Part shown: positions 1 through 6,841 of the stretch, one piece after another
Numbering within the stretch: the first letter of the stretch is position 1
How the letters are laid out: each line of letters starts with the position of its first letter
Source: an uncultured Prevotella sp.
GTDB taxonomy: Bacteria; Bacteroidota; Bacteroidia; Bacteroidales; Bacteroidaceae
DNA: 12,166 nt
Direction: 5' to 3'
Assembly: GCA_900548745.1 (NCBI GenBank)
Contig: URLQ01000088.1
Location: 1-12,166, forward strand
Made by a program: the position numbers and the translations under genes
Notes under the pieces: generated by a model
The model's input: the letters and a program-made list of their open reading frames with translations, nothing else
Told to the model about the DNA's origin: nothing
Database searches by the model: none

Positions 1-21
1 GGGGGGGGGGGGGGGGGGGGG
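1..21. other. Poly-G run at contig end, probable artefact
   Basis: Twenty-one consecutive G bases open the window and then pass abruptly into normal coding sequence. Homopolymer G at a contig edge is typical of two-colour Illumina dark-cycle calls or a padded end. The run would add poly-Gly to the N-terminal side of the HlyD-type protein, which fits no known member of that family. It should be trimmed. Confidence 0.85.
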
Positions 22-22
22 C

Positions 23-382
23 AAGAAGAATATTCATGAAGGACAGCTTGTGCAACCGGGACAGGCGCTTGTGGATATAGTAGACGACTCAGAGCTATGG
101 GTCGTAGCCAACTATCGGGAAACCCAGTTGCCGGGAATAAAGTTGGGCGACAAGGTGAACATAGTTGTTGATGCCGTGCCGGGAGTGGAGTATGAAGGAA
201 CGGTGGAGCGTATCAGTGATGCCACCGGTTCGGCGTTCTCTATGATACCGCAGGATAATGCTACAGGAAATTTCGTTAAGGTAGAGCAGCGTATACCGGT
301 GCGCATACATCTTGACGGAGACAGAAAAAAACTTTCCTCTCTCCGTGCAGGAATGAATGTGGAGTGTACGGTGAAGAAGTAG
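23..382 (+). CDS. HlyD/EmrA-family membrane fusion protein, C-terminal part
   Basis: This is the C-terminal part of a periplasmic adaptor that links an inner-membrane exporter to a TolC-type outer-membrane channel. The frame is open to the left edge, so the N-terminal anchor, coiled-coil hairpin and most of the lipoyl domain lie outside the window. The first real residues, 'IHEGQLVQPGQALVDIVD', match the end of the biotinyl/lipoyl-like domain, and a GTG at position 50 falls inside that domain, so it is not a genuine start. The beta-barrel follows ('LWVVANYRETQL'), then the EmrA-like stretch 'FSMIPQDNATGNFVKVEQR' and 'IPVRIHLD'. The last element, 'LRAGMNVECTVKK', is the usual C-terminal 'pGM.v.v' strand. 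The next gene starts 31 bp downstream on the same strand and encodes the matching MFS pump, so the two are very likely one operon. Substrate cannot be read from this fragment. Confidence 0.9.
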   Translation, partial: KKNIHEGQLVQPGQALVDIVDDSELWVVANYRETQLPGIKLGDKVNIVVDAVPGVEYEGTVERISDATGSAFSMIPQDNATGNFVKVEQRIPVRIHLDGDRKKLSSLRAGMNVECTVKK

Positions 383-413
383 TATTTGTTCTTATAGGTT
401 TACAACAGATAAG

Positions 414-2075
414 ATGGATAACTCTGAAAACAAGAAAGGGCATGCCGGCGGACCGCCAATGGCTTTCAGTATGCCCATGTATCATGATTTTGTCCCCCAA
501 TGGATAAGACCATGGATATATGTCGTGCTTGCATTCTGCTTCCAGTTCTCCAATGGGATGTATCTTGGTGCAATGAACAATGTTATCGGCGAGTGGGGAA
601 TAATGCGTGAGGATGTGCTGATGTGTCTTTACTCCACTCTGATAGGAATGGCACTGTATTTTCCAGTGCTTTTCCGTATGAAGTTCCGTTTCTCAAACAA
701 ACTTCTCCTTATGGTGGCGGCAGCTGTTATTGTCGTGTGCAATCTGCTTGCCACGTTCCGCTTGCCCTTGCCACTGCTGTGGGTGTTGTGTGTGGTATGT
801 GGAATGGCAAAGATACAAGGCACCTTCGAGTGTATGTCTAACATACAGCTATGGATGACTCCGAAGCGTGATTTCGGGGTTTTCTTCCCTTTGCTGCATA
901 TAGTGTTGTTGACGTCTATAGAATTCACGGGATATCTGGCTGCATGGTTTGCCTTTGATATGCACTGGACCTATATGCACTGGTTCGTTATCGGACTGAT
1001 GTTGTTCGTACTTCTTGTGCAGGCTGTGCTTACACGTCCGTTTCATGCCATGCCTCAGATTGTACCGCTCAGAGGACTCGACTGGTTCGGGGCTTTGCTC
1101 TGGTGTGTCTTCTGGCTGCAGGTGGCATGGCTCCTGAACTATGGCGATTGGCTTGACTGGTGGCATTCTTCCCAGTTCCGCCTCGTTACAGGAACTGTGT
1201 TTATTACCTTTGCTGTTTGTCTGCAGCGTATGTTCAGTCATCCGCATCCGTATTTCGAGCCGGCAATGTGGAACTATCACAATGTGGTGCCCATAATCCT
1301 GCTTATAGGTGTAGTGGAGGCGTTGTTCTCGTGTGAGCATGTGTTGGAAATGATATATTACGAGGAGGTTATGCATTATGCCGACCATACATACGAGGCT
1401 CTCAATCAGTGGTCGTTGTTGGGTATTTGGGCAGGTTGCCTCTTCTCTTTAGGTTGGCTGAAGCTGATGCGCTGGAATGTATACAAGCTCATTGCCGTAG
1501 GACTGTTCGCTTTTGCCATTTATGCAGGTGGCTTCTATGTACTTGTTGATTCAAACATAAATATAGAGCAGCTGCGGTTGCCGTTGATATGGCGTGGCTT
1601 CGGCTATGCAATACTGTGTATAGCCTTCATGTGGTGTCTGCATGCTATAATGTCGTTTGAGCATTTCTTCCAGGCATTGTCGGTATTCAATGTCTTGCAT
1701 ATGTTTGTCGGTGGACTTGTTGGTGCAGCCCTTCATAGCTGGGGGATGAAATATTATGTTGCCGACGGCTTTTCCCGTTGTTCAGGCTATATAGACAGTG
1801 TGAGGGTGAGTGCCCGTAGCGTTGATTTCCCGCAGCTGATGGATGGAATGGTAGAAGGCTTTATGGCACAAAGCATAAAGATTCTGTTTGGCTGGACTAT
1901 CATTGCCGGCTTGTTCTTTGCCGTGTTGATGTTGCTTTGGGATATTCCGATGGTACGCCATCAGATAAAGCATATTCCTTCGTGGCCTATTGTCGGCATG
2001 CGTGTGCTGAGAGGATTCCAACGTCAGCAGAAATTAAAGAAGTTGCGCCAGCAGCGTCGTCTTAGTTTGGCATGA
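414..2075 (+). CDS. EmrB-like (DHA2-type) MFS efflux transporter
   Basis: A 553-residue, very hydrophobic protein with about 14 predicted transmembrane segments, the number expected for the DHA2 drug:H+ antiporter group. A short hydrophilic cytoplasmic N-terminus (residues 1-28) precedes the first segment, near 'WIYVVLAFCFQFSNGMYLG'. The central 'RGLDWFGALLWCVFWLQVAWLLNYG' resembles the 'DW.G..L' connector between the two halves of EmrB-type proteins. The protein ends in a basic tail (RQQKLKKLRQQRR) after the last segment, consistent with a cytoplasmic C-terminus. Sequence is divergent from textbook EmrB, as is usual for Bacteroidetes homologues, and classical motif A is not obvious. It follows an EmrA-like adaptor, so the pair probably makes a tripartite efflux pump with a TolC-like protein encoded left of the window. 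There is no Shine-Dalgarno site before the ATG, which is normal for this phylum. The substrate is unknown. Confidence 0.85.
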   Translation: MDNSENKKGHAGGPPMAFSMPMYHDFVPQWIRPWIYVVLAFCFQFSNGMYLGAMNNVIGEWGIMREDVLMCLYSTLIGMALYFPVLFRMKFRFSNKLLLMVAAAVIVVCNLLATFRLPLPLLWVLCVVCGMAKIQGTFECMSNIQLWMTPKRDFGVFFPLLHIVLLTSIEFTGYLAAWFAFDMHWTYMHWFVIGLMLFVLLVQAVLTRPFHAMPQIVPLRGLDWFGALLWCVFWLQVAWLLNYGDWLDWWHSSQFRLVTGTVFITFAVCLQRMFSHPHPYFEPAMWNYHNVVPIILLIGVVEALFSCEHVLEMIYYEEVMHYADHTYEALNQWSLLGIWAGCLFSLGWLKLMRWNVYKLIAVGLFAFAIYAGGFYVLVDSNINIEQLRLPLIWRGFGYAILCIAFMWCLHAIMSFEHFFQALSVFNVLHMFVGGLVGAALHSWGMKYYVADGFSRCSGYIDSVRVSARSVDFPQLMDGMVEGFMAQSIKILFGWTIIAGLFFAVLMLLWDIPMVRHQIKHIPSWPIVGMRVLRGFQRQQKLKKLRQQRRLSLA

Positions 2076-2122
2076 TGGATTAATAGAATGATCCTCAAAC
2101 GACCTAATGACTGATTGGGGAT

Positions 2123-2173
2123 AATAGTAATATAGGTATGTGTCGTGAAAGACCACATACCTATATTGCTATT
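2123..2173. terminator. Long hairpin between converging genes, probable bidirectional terminator
   Basis: Arms 2123-2142 (AATAGTAATATAGGTATGTG) and 2154-2173 are reverse complements over 20 positions with one G-T wobble, around an 11-nt loop. There is no long T-run on either side. The placement between an efflux operon on + and the polymerase operon on - suggests one structure ending both transcripts. The right arm covers the last codon and stop of the small minus-strand ORF at 2169-2321. Confidence 0.75.
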
Positions 2174-2321
2174 TGAACTTCTCCGCAGTTCTCTTTATAG
2201 CCTCTTCGTAACCGGTAAGAGCGGAGAACGGAGCAAACTGTGCAGCCCTGTTAAGTATCGACATTTGTGGATGCTTCTTTGATACGTGGTGGGGATGATG
2301 CAAGATAGATTCGTAATTCAT
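2169..2321 (-). CDS. YolD-like small protein next to Y-family polymerase
   Basis: A 50-codon minus-strand ORF that a length cut-off would miss. It begins 'MNYESILHHPHHVSKKHPQM', continues 'SILNRAAQFAPFSALTGYEE' and ends in AIKRTAEKFK. The core 'PHHVS..HP.MS...RAAQF.PF.ALTGYE.AI..T' is, from memory, the conserved N-terminal block of small proteins annotated as YolD-like in Firmicutes and Bacteroidetes. Those commonly sit beside UvrX/UmuC-type Y-family polymerases. Here the ATG lies 37 bp downstream of the polymerase stop on the same strand, the expected partner arrangement. Firmicutes versions that I recall run on for another 50 or more residues, so this is either a short Bacteroidetes form or C-terminally truncated. 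The biochemical role of the family is not established; an accessory role in translesion synthesis is inferred from neighbourhood only. The stop lies inside the terminator hairpin. Confidence 0.8.
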   Translation of the reverse strand: MNYESILHHPHHVSKKHPQMSILNRAAQFAPFSALTGYEEAIKRTAEKFK

Positions 2322-2358
2322 GATGATATCCTTTAAACTCTATATTCTATATTATTCA

Positions 2359-3870
2359 TTATTCGTGGTGTCCGCCAATCTGTTGGTTCCTCTCCCTTGC
2401 GGTAGCGCCTTCCTCAAAGTCGAGAGCCTTCAGGATAGTGTTCTTTCCGAAAGACTTCTTTATTTTCAGCACAGCCTCCTGCATACGCCGTTCCTTGGCA
2501 AGCTGTCTGTCTTCCTCTTCAGTCTTCCTTTGCAGAGCATCGTAATCGGTAAACAGGTCAAGTTGTTGTGGTATGCAGTTGTTGCAAGAAGCATCTTCGG
2601 GGATGATGTTGGCGGCTGTGATGTTTATTCTTCTTATCAGCAGGTCTGGGTCTACGTTGTCTTCAAAGATTGTCGTTACAGCCTTGGTGATGATCCTTGC
2701 AGATGAAGTGTAGCGTTGCAGGTGCATCATGCCTTTGGCTGGCTTGGGCACTATCTTTCCATAATAGTTCATTGCGCAATCCCTTATAGGTGTAAACCTC
2801 GCTTCGTATGATGTAAGGCTTTCAGCGTCATATCCTATATAGATGGCTATTTGGTTTGTTGTGAGGCATTTGTCCACAAGGTCGAGAGCCAGAGCCTCAG
2901 CCATTTCCTTCATTACTACAAGAGCTTTCTTGTAGTTGTATGGACATTGCAACACCTGTCCTTGGCTCAGTGATTTAGCTGTAGGCTTGTATGTCTTTAT
3001 GGCTTCCATTGTGCATGGCTCCCATCCCCAGGCATGGTCAATAAGCAGTTCTGCATTCACTCCGAAGAGCCTGTACAGCAGTTCTTCGTTCCTTTCAGAT
3101 TGCAGGGCAATGTCTCCCATTGTATATAGTCCATGCTCCTCAAGACGCTTTGCAATCCCTCTGCCCACACGCCAGAAGTCTGTAAGCGGTTGGTGGCTCC
3201 ATAGCTTCTTGCGATACGACATCTCGTTGAGTTCCGCAATCCTCACTCCGTCCTTGTCGGCAGGTATATGTTTCGCCACTATATCCATTGCCACTTTGCA
3301 GAGATACATGTTGGTGCCGATGCCGGCAGTTGCCGTGATGCCTGTGGTATGGAGCACGTCGTGGATAATCGTCATGGCAAGTTCATGAGGTGTCATTCCC
3401 AAATGTTTCAGATAGGGAGTGACATCCATGAATACCTCGTCGATTGAATATACATGAATGTCCTCGGCAGCTATATATTTAAGGTATATACCATAAATCT
3501 GTGCGCTCACCTCTATATATCTTGCCATTCTCGGTTTGGCGGCAATGAAGTCAAGTTCCCAGTCGGAGTGTTTCTTCAGGTCGGGATTGTGGTATGACTT
3601 GCCCGAGAATTTGCCTCCACACTGTTGTCTGCGCTCGTTGTTTATTTGTCTGATGCGTTGCACGACTTCAAAAAGCCTTGCCCGTCCTCCTATTCCGTAT
3701 GATTTGAGCGATGGCGATACTGCAAGGCAGATGGTCTTCTCTGTACGGCTCGTATCAGCAACCACCAGATTAGTGGTCAAAGGGTCGAGTCCGCGTTCTG
3801 CACATTCCACAGAGGCGTAAAACGATTTCAGGTCGATGGCTATATAAGTTCTTTCTTCTTGCAGTTCCAT
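2359..3870 (-). CDS. Y-family translesion DNA polymerase (UmuC/UvrX/DinB-like)
   Basis: Error-prone polymerase that inserts nucleotides opposite damaged template bases. I choose the ATG at 3870 (503 residues, 'MELQEERTYIAIDLKSFYAS') because Y-family proteins start only a few residues before the catalytic 'IDL..FYASVE'. An upstream in-frame ATG at 3906 would add 12 residues. Visible features in this numbering are D13 (first metal ligand), F17-Y18 (steric-gate area), 'KSYGIGGRARLFEV' (56-69, typical of the UvrX/UmuC side of the family), and 'YSIDEVFMD' with D144-E145 (the other catalytic acids). A helix-hairpin-helix region around 'DFWRVGRGIAKRLEEHGLYTMGDIA' follows, then a little-finger domain. 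'QLDLF' at 436-440 is a near-consensus beta-clamp binding motif. All catalytic residues are present, so it is probably active. The YolD-like ORF follows in the same orientation. No LexA box was recognised. Confidence 0.92.
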   Translation of the reverse strand: MELQEERTYIAIDLKSFYASVECAERGLDPLTTNLVVADTSRTEKTICLAVSPSLKSYGIGGRARLFEVVQRIRQINNERRQQCGGKFSGKSYHNPDLKKHSDWELDFIAAKPRMARYIEVSAQIYGIYLKYIAAEDIHVYSIDEVFMDVTPYLKHLGMTPHELAMTIIHDVLHTTGITATAGIGTNMYLCKVAMDIVAKHIPADKDGVRIAELNEMSYRKKLWSHQPLTDFWRVGRGIAKRLEEHGLYTMGDIALQSERNEELLYRLFGVNAELLIDHAWGWEPCTMEAIKTYKPTAKSLSQGQVLQCPYNYKKALVVMKEMAEALALDLVDKCLTTNQIAIYIGYDAESLTSYEARFTPIRDCAMNYYGKIVPKPAKGMMHLQRYTSSARIITKAVTTIFEDNVDPDLLIRRINITAANIIPEDASCNNCIPQQLDLFTDYDALQRKTEEEDRQLAKERRMQEAVLKIKKSFGKNTILKALDFEEGATARERNQQIGGHHE

Positions 3871-3948
3871 TTTCTTTTGTTTTGATAATTCCGGTAGTAA
3901 AAACATTGGTTTTAGTATGCCTTAATGCTCCACTTCTCGGTAGTTTTA

Positions 3949-3956
3949 CAAAGGTA
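3949..3956 (-). promoter_or_regulatory. Possible -7 element for the polymerase operon
   Basis: On the minus strand this reads TACCTTTG, a match to the Bacteroidetes -7 consensus TAnnTTTG, about 79 bp before the chosen polymerase start. I do not see a TTTG at the right distance upstream, so the call rests on a half-site plus its position in a divergent intergenic region. Confidence 0.45.
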
Positions 3957-3977
3957 ATCATTATTTCTTTGATTAAA

Positions 3978-4009
3978 TTTGGCGAGTGTCTGAATTTAGT
4001 ATATCTTTG
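3978..4009 (+). promoter_or_regulatory. Bacteroidetes-type promoter of the yitT-like gene
   Basis: TTTG at 3978-3981 and TATCTTTG at 4002-4009 are separated by 20 bp, an exact match to the Bacteroidetes primary sigma consensus (TTTG, 19-21 bp, TAnnTTTG). Transcription should start near 4014-4018, giving a leader of about 85-90 nt before the ATG at 4103. Confidence 0.8.
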
Positions 4010-4017
4010 CAAAGCCG

Positions 4018-4057
4018 AATGAGAGTGGATTGTGTTTTTGCACGATTTGTTCTCATT
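4018..4057 (+). promoter_or_regulatory. GU-rich 5' leader hairpin of the yitT-like mRNA
   Basis: 4018-4034 can pair with 4041-4057 over 17 positions as RNA: AATGAGA with TCTCATT, GTGG with TTGT by four consecutive G-U pairs, and ATTGTG with CACGAT by one more G-U, around a TTTTTG loop. It lies at or within a few bases of the predicted transcription start. The wobble pairs become A-C mismatches in the other strand, so the fold is specific to the + transcript. Confidence 0.5.
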
Positions 4058-4102
4058 ATTGTAGTCTTATTAAAATGTAATTAAACGAAAAAACGTACTG
4101 TG

Positions 4103-4993
4103 ATGAACAAGAGCTTTTCATTATCGAAGTTAAAGGTGGATCACCAGCAGATGAAGGATATTTTCATGCTGTTCATTGGCGTCCTTTGTTATGCTGTCGG
4201 TTATACGGCTTTCATCCTGCCAGAGAAAGTCGTTATGGGTGGTGTGTCGGGTCTCTCGGCACTCATTTTCTATGCCACGGGTTTCCCTCCAGGCTATTCA
4301 ATCTGGCTTCTCAACTTCCTGATGCTTGGTATTGCCATAAAGACATTGTCGCGTAAGTTCATCTATCGAACATTCATTGGCGTTACGATGCTTGCTGTTG
4401 TAGTTGCGGTCTTGCAACCTTTCTTTGCAGCCCATCCTGTCATTACGGCTGGAGAAGACAAGTTTATGCACGTCCTTATCGGAGGTCTTATGGGTGGTAT
4501 TGGTCTTGGAGTCATATATTCGCATAACGGTTCAACGGGAGGAACCGACATCCTTATAGCAATACTCAACAAGTATTTCCGCATGAGTTTCGGTAGGGCA
4601 ATGCAGTTTATCGACTTCACCATCATCACCTCTTCATATCTGCTCTTCCATAGTGTGGAGCTTATAGTCTATGGTGCGGTGTTTACGCTCGTGGCAAGTT
4701 ACATGTGTGACTATATAGTCAACGGAGCACGCCAAACGGTACAGTTTATCATTATCTCAAAGCACTATAAGGAGATTGCCGATGTTATAAACAAGAGCGT
4801 TCATCGTGGTGTCACTTTAGTAGAAGGCAAGGGTTGGTATTCACAGAAAGAAGTGGATATTCTTATCGTCATGGCACGGCGCTATGAGTCACAGGATATC
4901 TTCCGGTGTATAAAGAAGATAGACCCCGATGCACTTGTGTCGCAGACCAACTGCCAGGGTATCTTCGGTGAAGGCTTCGATACCTTCAAATAG
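4103..4993 (+). CDS. YitT-family (DUF161/DUF2179) membrane protein
   Basis: A 296-residue inner-membrane protein. I use the ATG at 4103; the GTG one codon upstream is in frame but unnecessary. Residues about 20-210 contain five or six hydrophobic segments including 'FIGVLCYAVGYTAFILP', 'VVMGGVSGLSALIFYATG' and 'NGSTGGTDILIAILNKYF'. The G-rich 'GGVSGLS' and 'GSTGGTDI' loops are typical of the YitT repeat unit. The last 80 or so residues ('QFIIISKHYKEIADVINKSV', 'RGVTLVEGKGWYS', 'ILIVMARRYE') form the soluble DUF2179 domain, usually thought to be a cytoplasmic regulatory or ligand-binding module. Length and domain order match the family; molecular function is not established. It has its own consensus promoter and a structured leader. 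No promoter is evident before the downstream cysS, so read-through is possible. Confidence 0.9.
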   Translation: MNKSFSLSKLKVDHQQMKDIFMLFIGVLCYAVGYTAFILPEKVVMGGVSGLSALIFYATGFPPGYSIWLLNFLMLGIAIKTLSRKFIYRTFIGVTMLAVVVAVLQPFFAAHPVITAGEDKFMHVLIGGLMGGIGLGVIYSHNGSTGGTDILIAILNKYFRMSFGRAMQFIDFTIITSSYLLFHSVELIVYGAVFTLVASYMCDYIVNGARQTVQFIIISKHYKEIADVINKSVHRGVTLVEGKGWYSQKEVDILIVMARRYESQDIFRCIKKIDPDALVSQTNCQGIFGEGFDTFK

Positions 4994-5020
4994 GAAAAGT
5001 ATTATTCTTAAGGAAGGAGG

Positions 5021-5097
5021 AAGCTCCGGCATTTCGGTATTGATGAAGGAATCGTATGTATAAGATATATATGCGTAATACAGAAATGCCGGGGCTT
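5021..5097. terminator. Large imperfect stem-loop between yitT-like gene and cysS
   Basis: 5021-5041 and 5077-5097 pair over 21 positions with one mismatch and one G-T wobble. The core is CCGGCATTTC with GAAATGCCGG, and the loop is 35 nt. It starts 28 bp after the yitT-like stop and ends 40 bp before the cysS start. There is no T-run after the right arm, so it may be a weak terminator, an RNA-processing or stability element, or a dispersed palindrome rather than a classical intrinsic terminator. Confidence 0.5.
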
Positions 5098-5137
5098 AAT
5101 AGGTAAAAGGAAACAACAAAACAAATATAACAAAACA

Positions 5138-6628
5138 ATGGAACAGAGACTAATCATTTACAATACTCTGACAAGGAGAAAAGAACCGTTTGTTCCGCTT
5201 CATGCCCCAAACGTGGGAATGTATGTCTGCGGACCAACCGTTTATGGTGATCCACACTTGGGACATGCGCGTCCAGCAATAACATTCGACCTCGTATTCC
5301 GTTATCTTAAGCATCTCGGATATAAGGTGCGCTACGTAAGAAACATCACCGATGTAGGTCATCTTGAGCATGATGCAGATGAAGGTGACGACAAGATAGA
5401 GAAGAAAGCTCGTCTTGAGCAGCTTGAGCCAATGGAGATAGCACAGTATTATACCAATCGCTATCACGATGCAATGAAAGCTCTCAACGTGCTTCCGCCA
5501 AGCATAGAACCACATGCCTCAGGACATATCATCGAGCAGGAAGAACTCGTGAAGCAGATAATGGACAATGGCTTCGCTTACGAGAGTAATGGCAGTGTGT
5601 ATTTCGATATAGAGAAATATAATAAGGTACACCATTATGGCATCCTCTCTCATCGTAATCTCGACGATGTCATCAACGAGAGCCGTCAGCTTGACGGAGT
5701 AGGAGAGAAGCGCAATCAGGTGGACTTCGCTTTGTGGAAGAAAGCATCCCCGGAGCATATCATGCGTTGGCCAAGTCCGTGGAGTGATGGATTCCCAGGC
5801 TGGCACTGTGAGTGTACTGCTATGGGACGCAAATACCTTGGCAACCATTTCGATATCCACGGAGGAGGCATGGATCTTGTGTTCCCTCATCATGAATGTG
5901 AGATAGCCCAGGCTGTAGCAAGTCAGGGTGACCAGATGGTGAAATACTGGATGCACAACAATATGCTTACCATCAACGGACAGAAGATGGGTAAGAGCCT
6001 TGGTAACTTTATCACACTCGAAGAGTTCTTTACAGGTAAGCATAAGCTCCTGGAACAGGCATACTCTCCGATGACAATCCGCTTCTTCATCCTTTCAGCT
6101 CATTACCGTGGCACTGTTGACTTCTCTAATGAAGCACTGAAGGCAAGTGAGAAGGGAATGGAAAAGCTGATGAACGGAATATCAGACCTTGAGCATGTAC
6201 CGGTAAGTGACAAGTGTGATGCCGAGACAGAGAAGGTCGTTAAGGAACTGCGTCAGAAGTGTTATGATGCGATGAATGATGACTTTGCCACTCCGCAGGT
6301 TATAAGCTATCTCTTTGAGGCTTGCTCTGTTGTAAACAAGCTCATCGACCATAAGGCAACAATCTGTGCAGACTGTCTGAAAGAACTGTCTGACACCATG
6401 CGTACCTTTGCTTTCGATATCCTTGGATTGAAGGATGAGCGCAGTGATTCAAGTGATGCTCGCGAGGAAGCATTCGGAAGAGTTATGGATATGGTGTTGG
6501 ATCTTCGTTCCAAGGCAAAGGCAGCCAAGGATTGGGCAACAAGCGATCAGATTCGTGATGCCCTCAAGGAAGCTGGCTTTGAGATAAATGATACAAAAGA
6601 TGGTGCTACTTGGAGATTGAACAAGTAA
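5138..6628 (+). CDS. cysS: Cysteinyl-tRNA synthetase
   Basis: Class Ia aminoacyl-tRNA synthetase that activates cysteine with ATP and charges tRNA-Cys in the cytoplasm. It has 496 residues, slightly longer than the roughly 460 of E. coli. The HIGH signature is 'HLGH' at 40-43, in 'CGPTVYGDPHLGHARP', and the KMSKS loop is 'KMGKS' at 283-287. Zinc ligands expected from the E. coli enzyme are all present: C31, C226 (in WHCEC), H251 and E255 (in HHECE). 'GNHFDIHGGGMDLVFPHHE' is intact. The C-terminal helical and anticodon-binding part runs to 'GFEINDTKDGATWRL', the usual end. The start ATG follows an A-rich leader without a Shine-Dalgarno site. No clear TTTG/TAnnTTTG promoter was found immediately upstream, so it may be cotranscribed with the yitT-like gene. 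A strong terminator follows. Confidence 0.98.
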   Translation: MEQRLIIYNTLTRRKEPFVPLHAPNVGMYVCGPTVYGDPHLGHARPAITFDLVFRYLKHLGYKVRYVRNITDVGHLEHDADEGDDKIEKKARLEQLEPMEIAQYYTNRYHDAMKALNVLPPSIEPHASGHIIEQEELVKQIMDNGFAYESNGSVYFDIEKYNKVHHYGILSHRNLDDVINESRQLDGVGEKRNQVDFALWKKASPEHIMRWPSPWSDGFPGWHCECTAMGRKYLGNHFDIHGGGMDLVFPHHECEIAQAVASQGDQMVKYWMHNNMLTINGQKMGKSLGNFITLEEFFTGKHKLLEQAYSPMTIRFFILSAHYRGTVDFSNEALKASEKGMEKLMNGISDLEHVPVSDKCDAETEKVVKELRQKCYDAMNDDFATPQVISYLFEACSVVNKLIDHKATICADCLKELSDTMRTFAFDILGLKDERSDSSDAREEAFGRVMDMVLDLRSKAKAAKDWATSDQIRDALKEAGFEINDTKDGATWRLNK

Positions 6629-6645
6629 TGCAATCTCCTTGTCTG

Positions 6646-6691
6646 CTCGTCAGTTGGCAGTATGTTAATTAACTCGTCAGCTGACTGCATG
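6646..6691. repeat. Short imperfect direct repeat after cysS
   Basis: CTCGTCAGTTGGCAGTATG (6646-6664) and CTCGTCAGCTGACTGCATG (6673-6691) agree at 14 of 19 positions. A small perfect inverted repeat, GCATGTC/GACATGC around GAA, overlaps the second copy at 6688-6704. The significance is unknown; the copies lie between the cysS stop and its terminator. Confidence 0.4.
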
Positions 6692-6725
6692 TCGAAGACA
6701 TGCGAAATGCGAGTATGTTATATAT

Positions 6726-6775
6726 AATAATAGGTGGTCGGCAAATGTTCTTGCAGACCACCTATTATTATTTTT
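6726..6775. terminator. Intrinsic terminator of cysS, possibly bidirectional
   Basis: AATAATAGGTGGTC (6726-6739) and GACCACCTATTATT (6756-6769) form a perfect 14-bp stem, with inner GCAA/TTGC pairs narrowing the loop. The sequence continues into A and five T bases (6771-6775) on the + strand. On the minus strand the structure runs into an AT-rich tract, so it may also end the converging hemolysin III transcript. Confidence 0.88.
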
Positions 6776-6841
6776 GTATTAGCGTTGTCTAACGGATGTG
6801 AGTTCCGAAAACGTGTTGCTTGTTAATCCAACCATAAAGAC

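Noticed and set aside
2320..2706. Plus-strand open frame of 128 codons
   Set aside because: It lies antisense to the 3' end of the intact Y-family polymerase, shows no recognisable protein features, and starts across the YolD-like ORF. It is a shadow frame.
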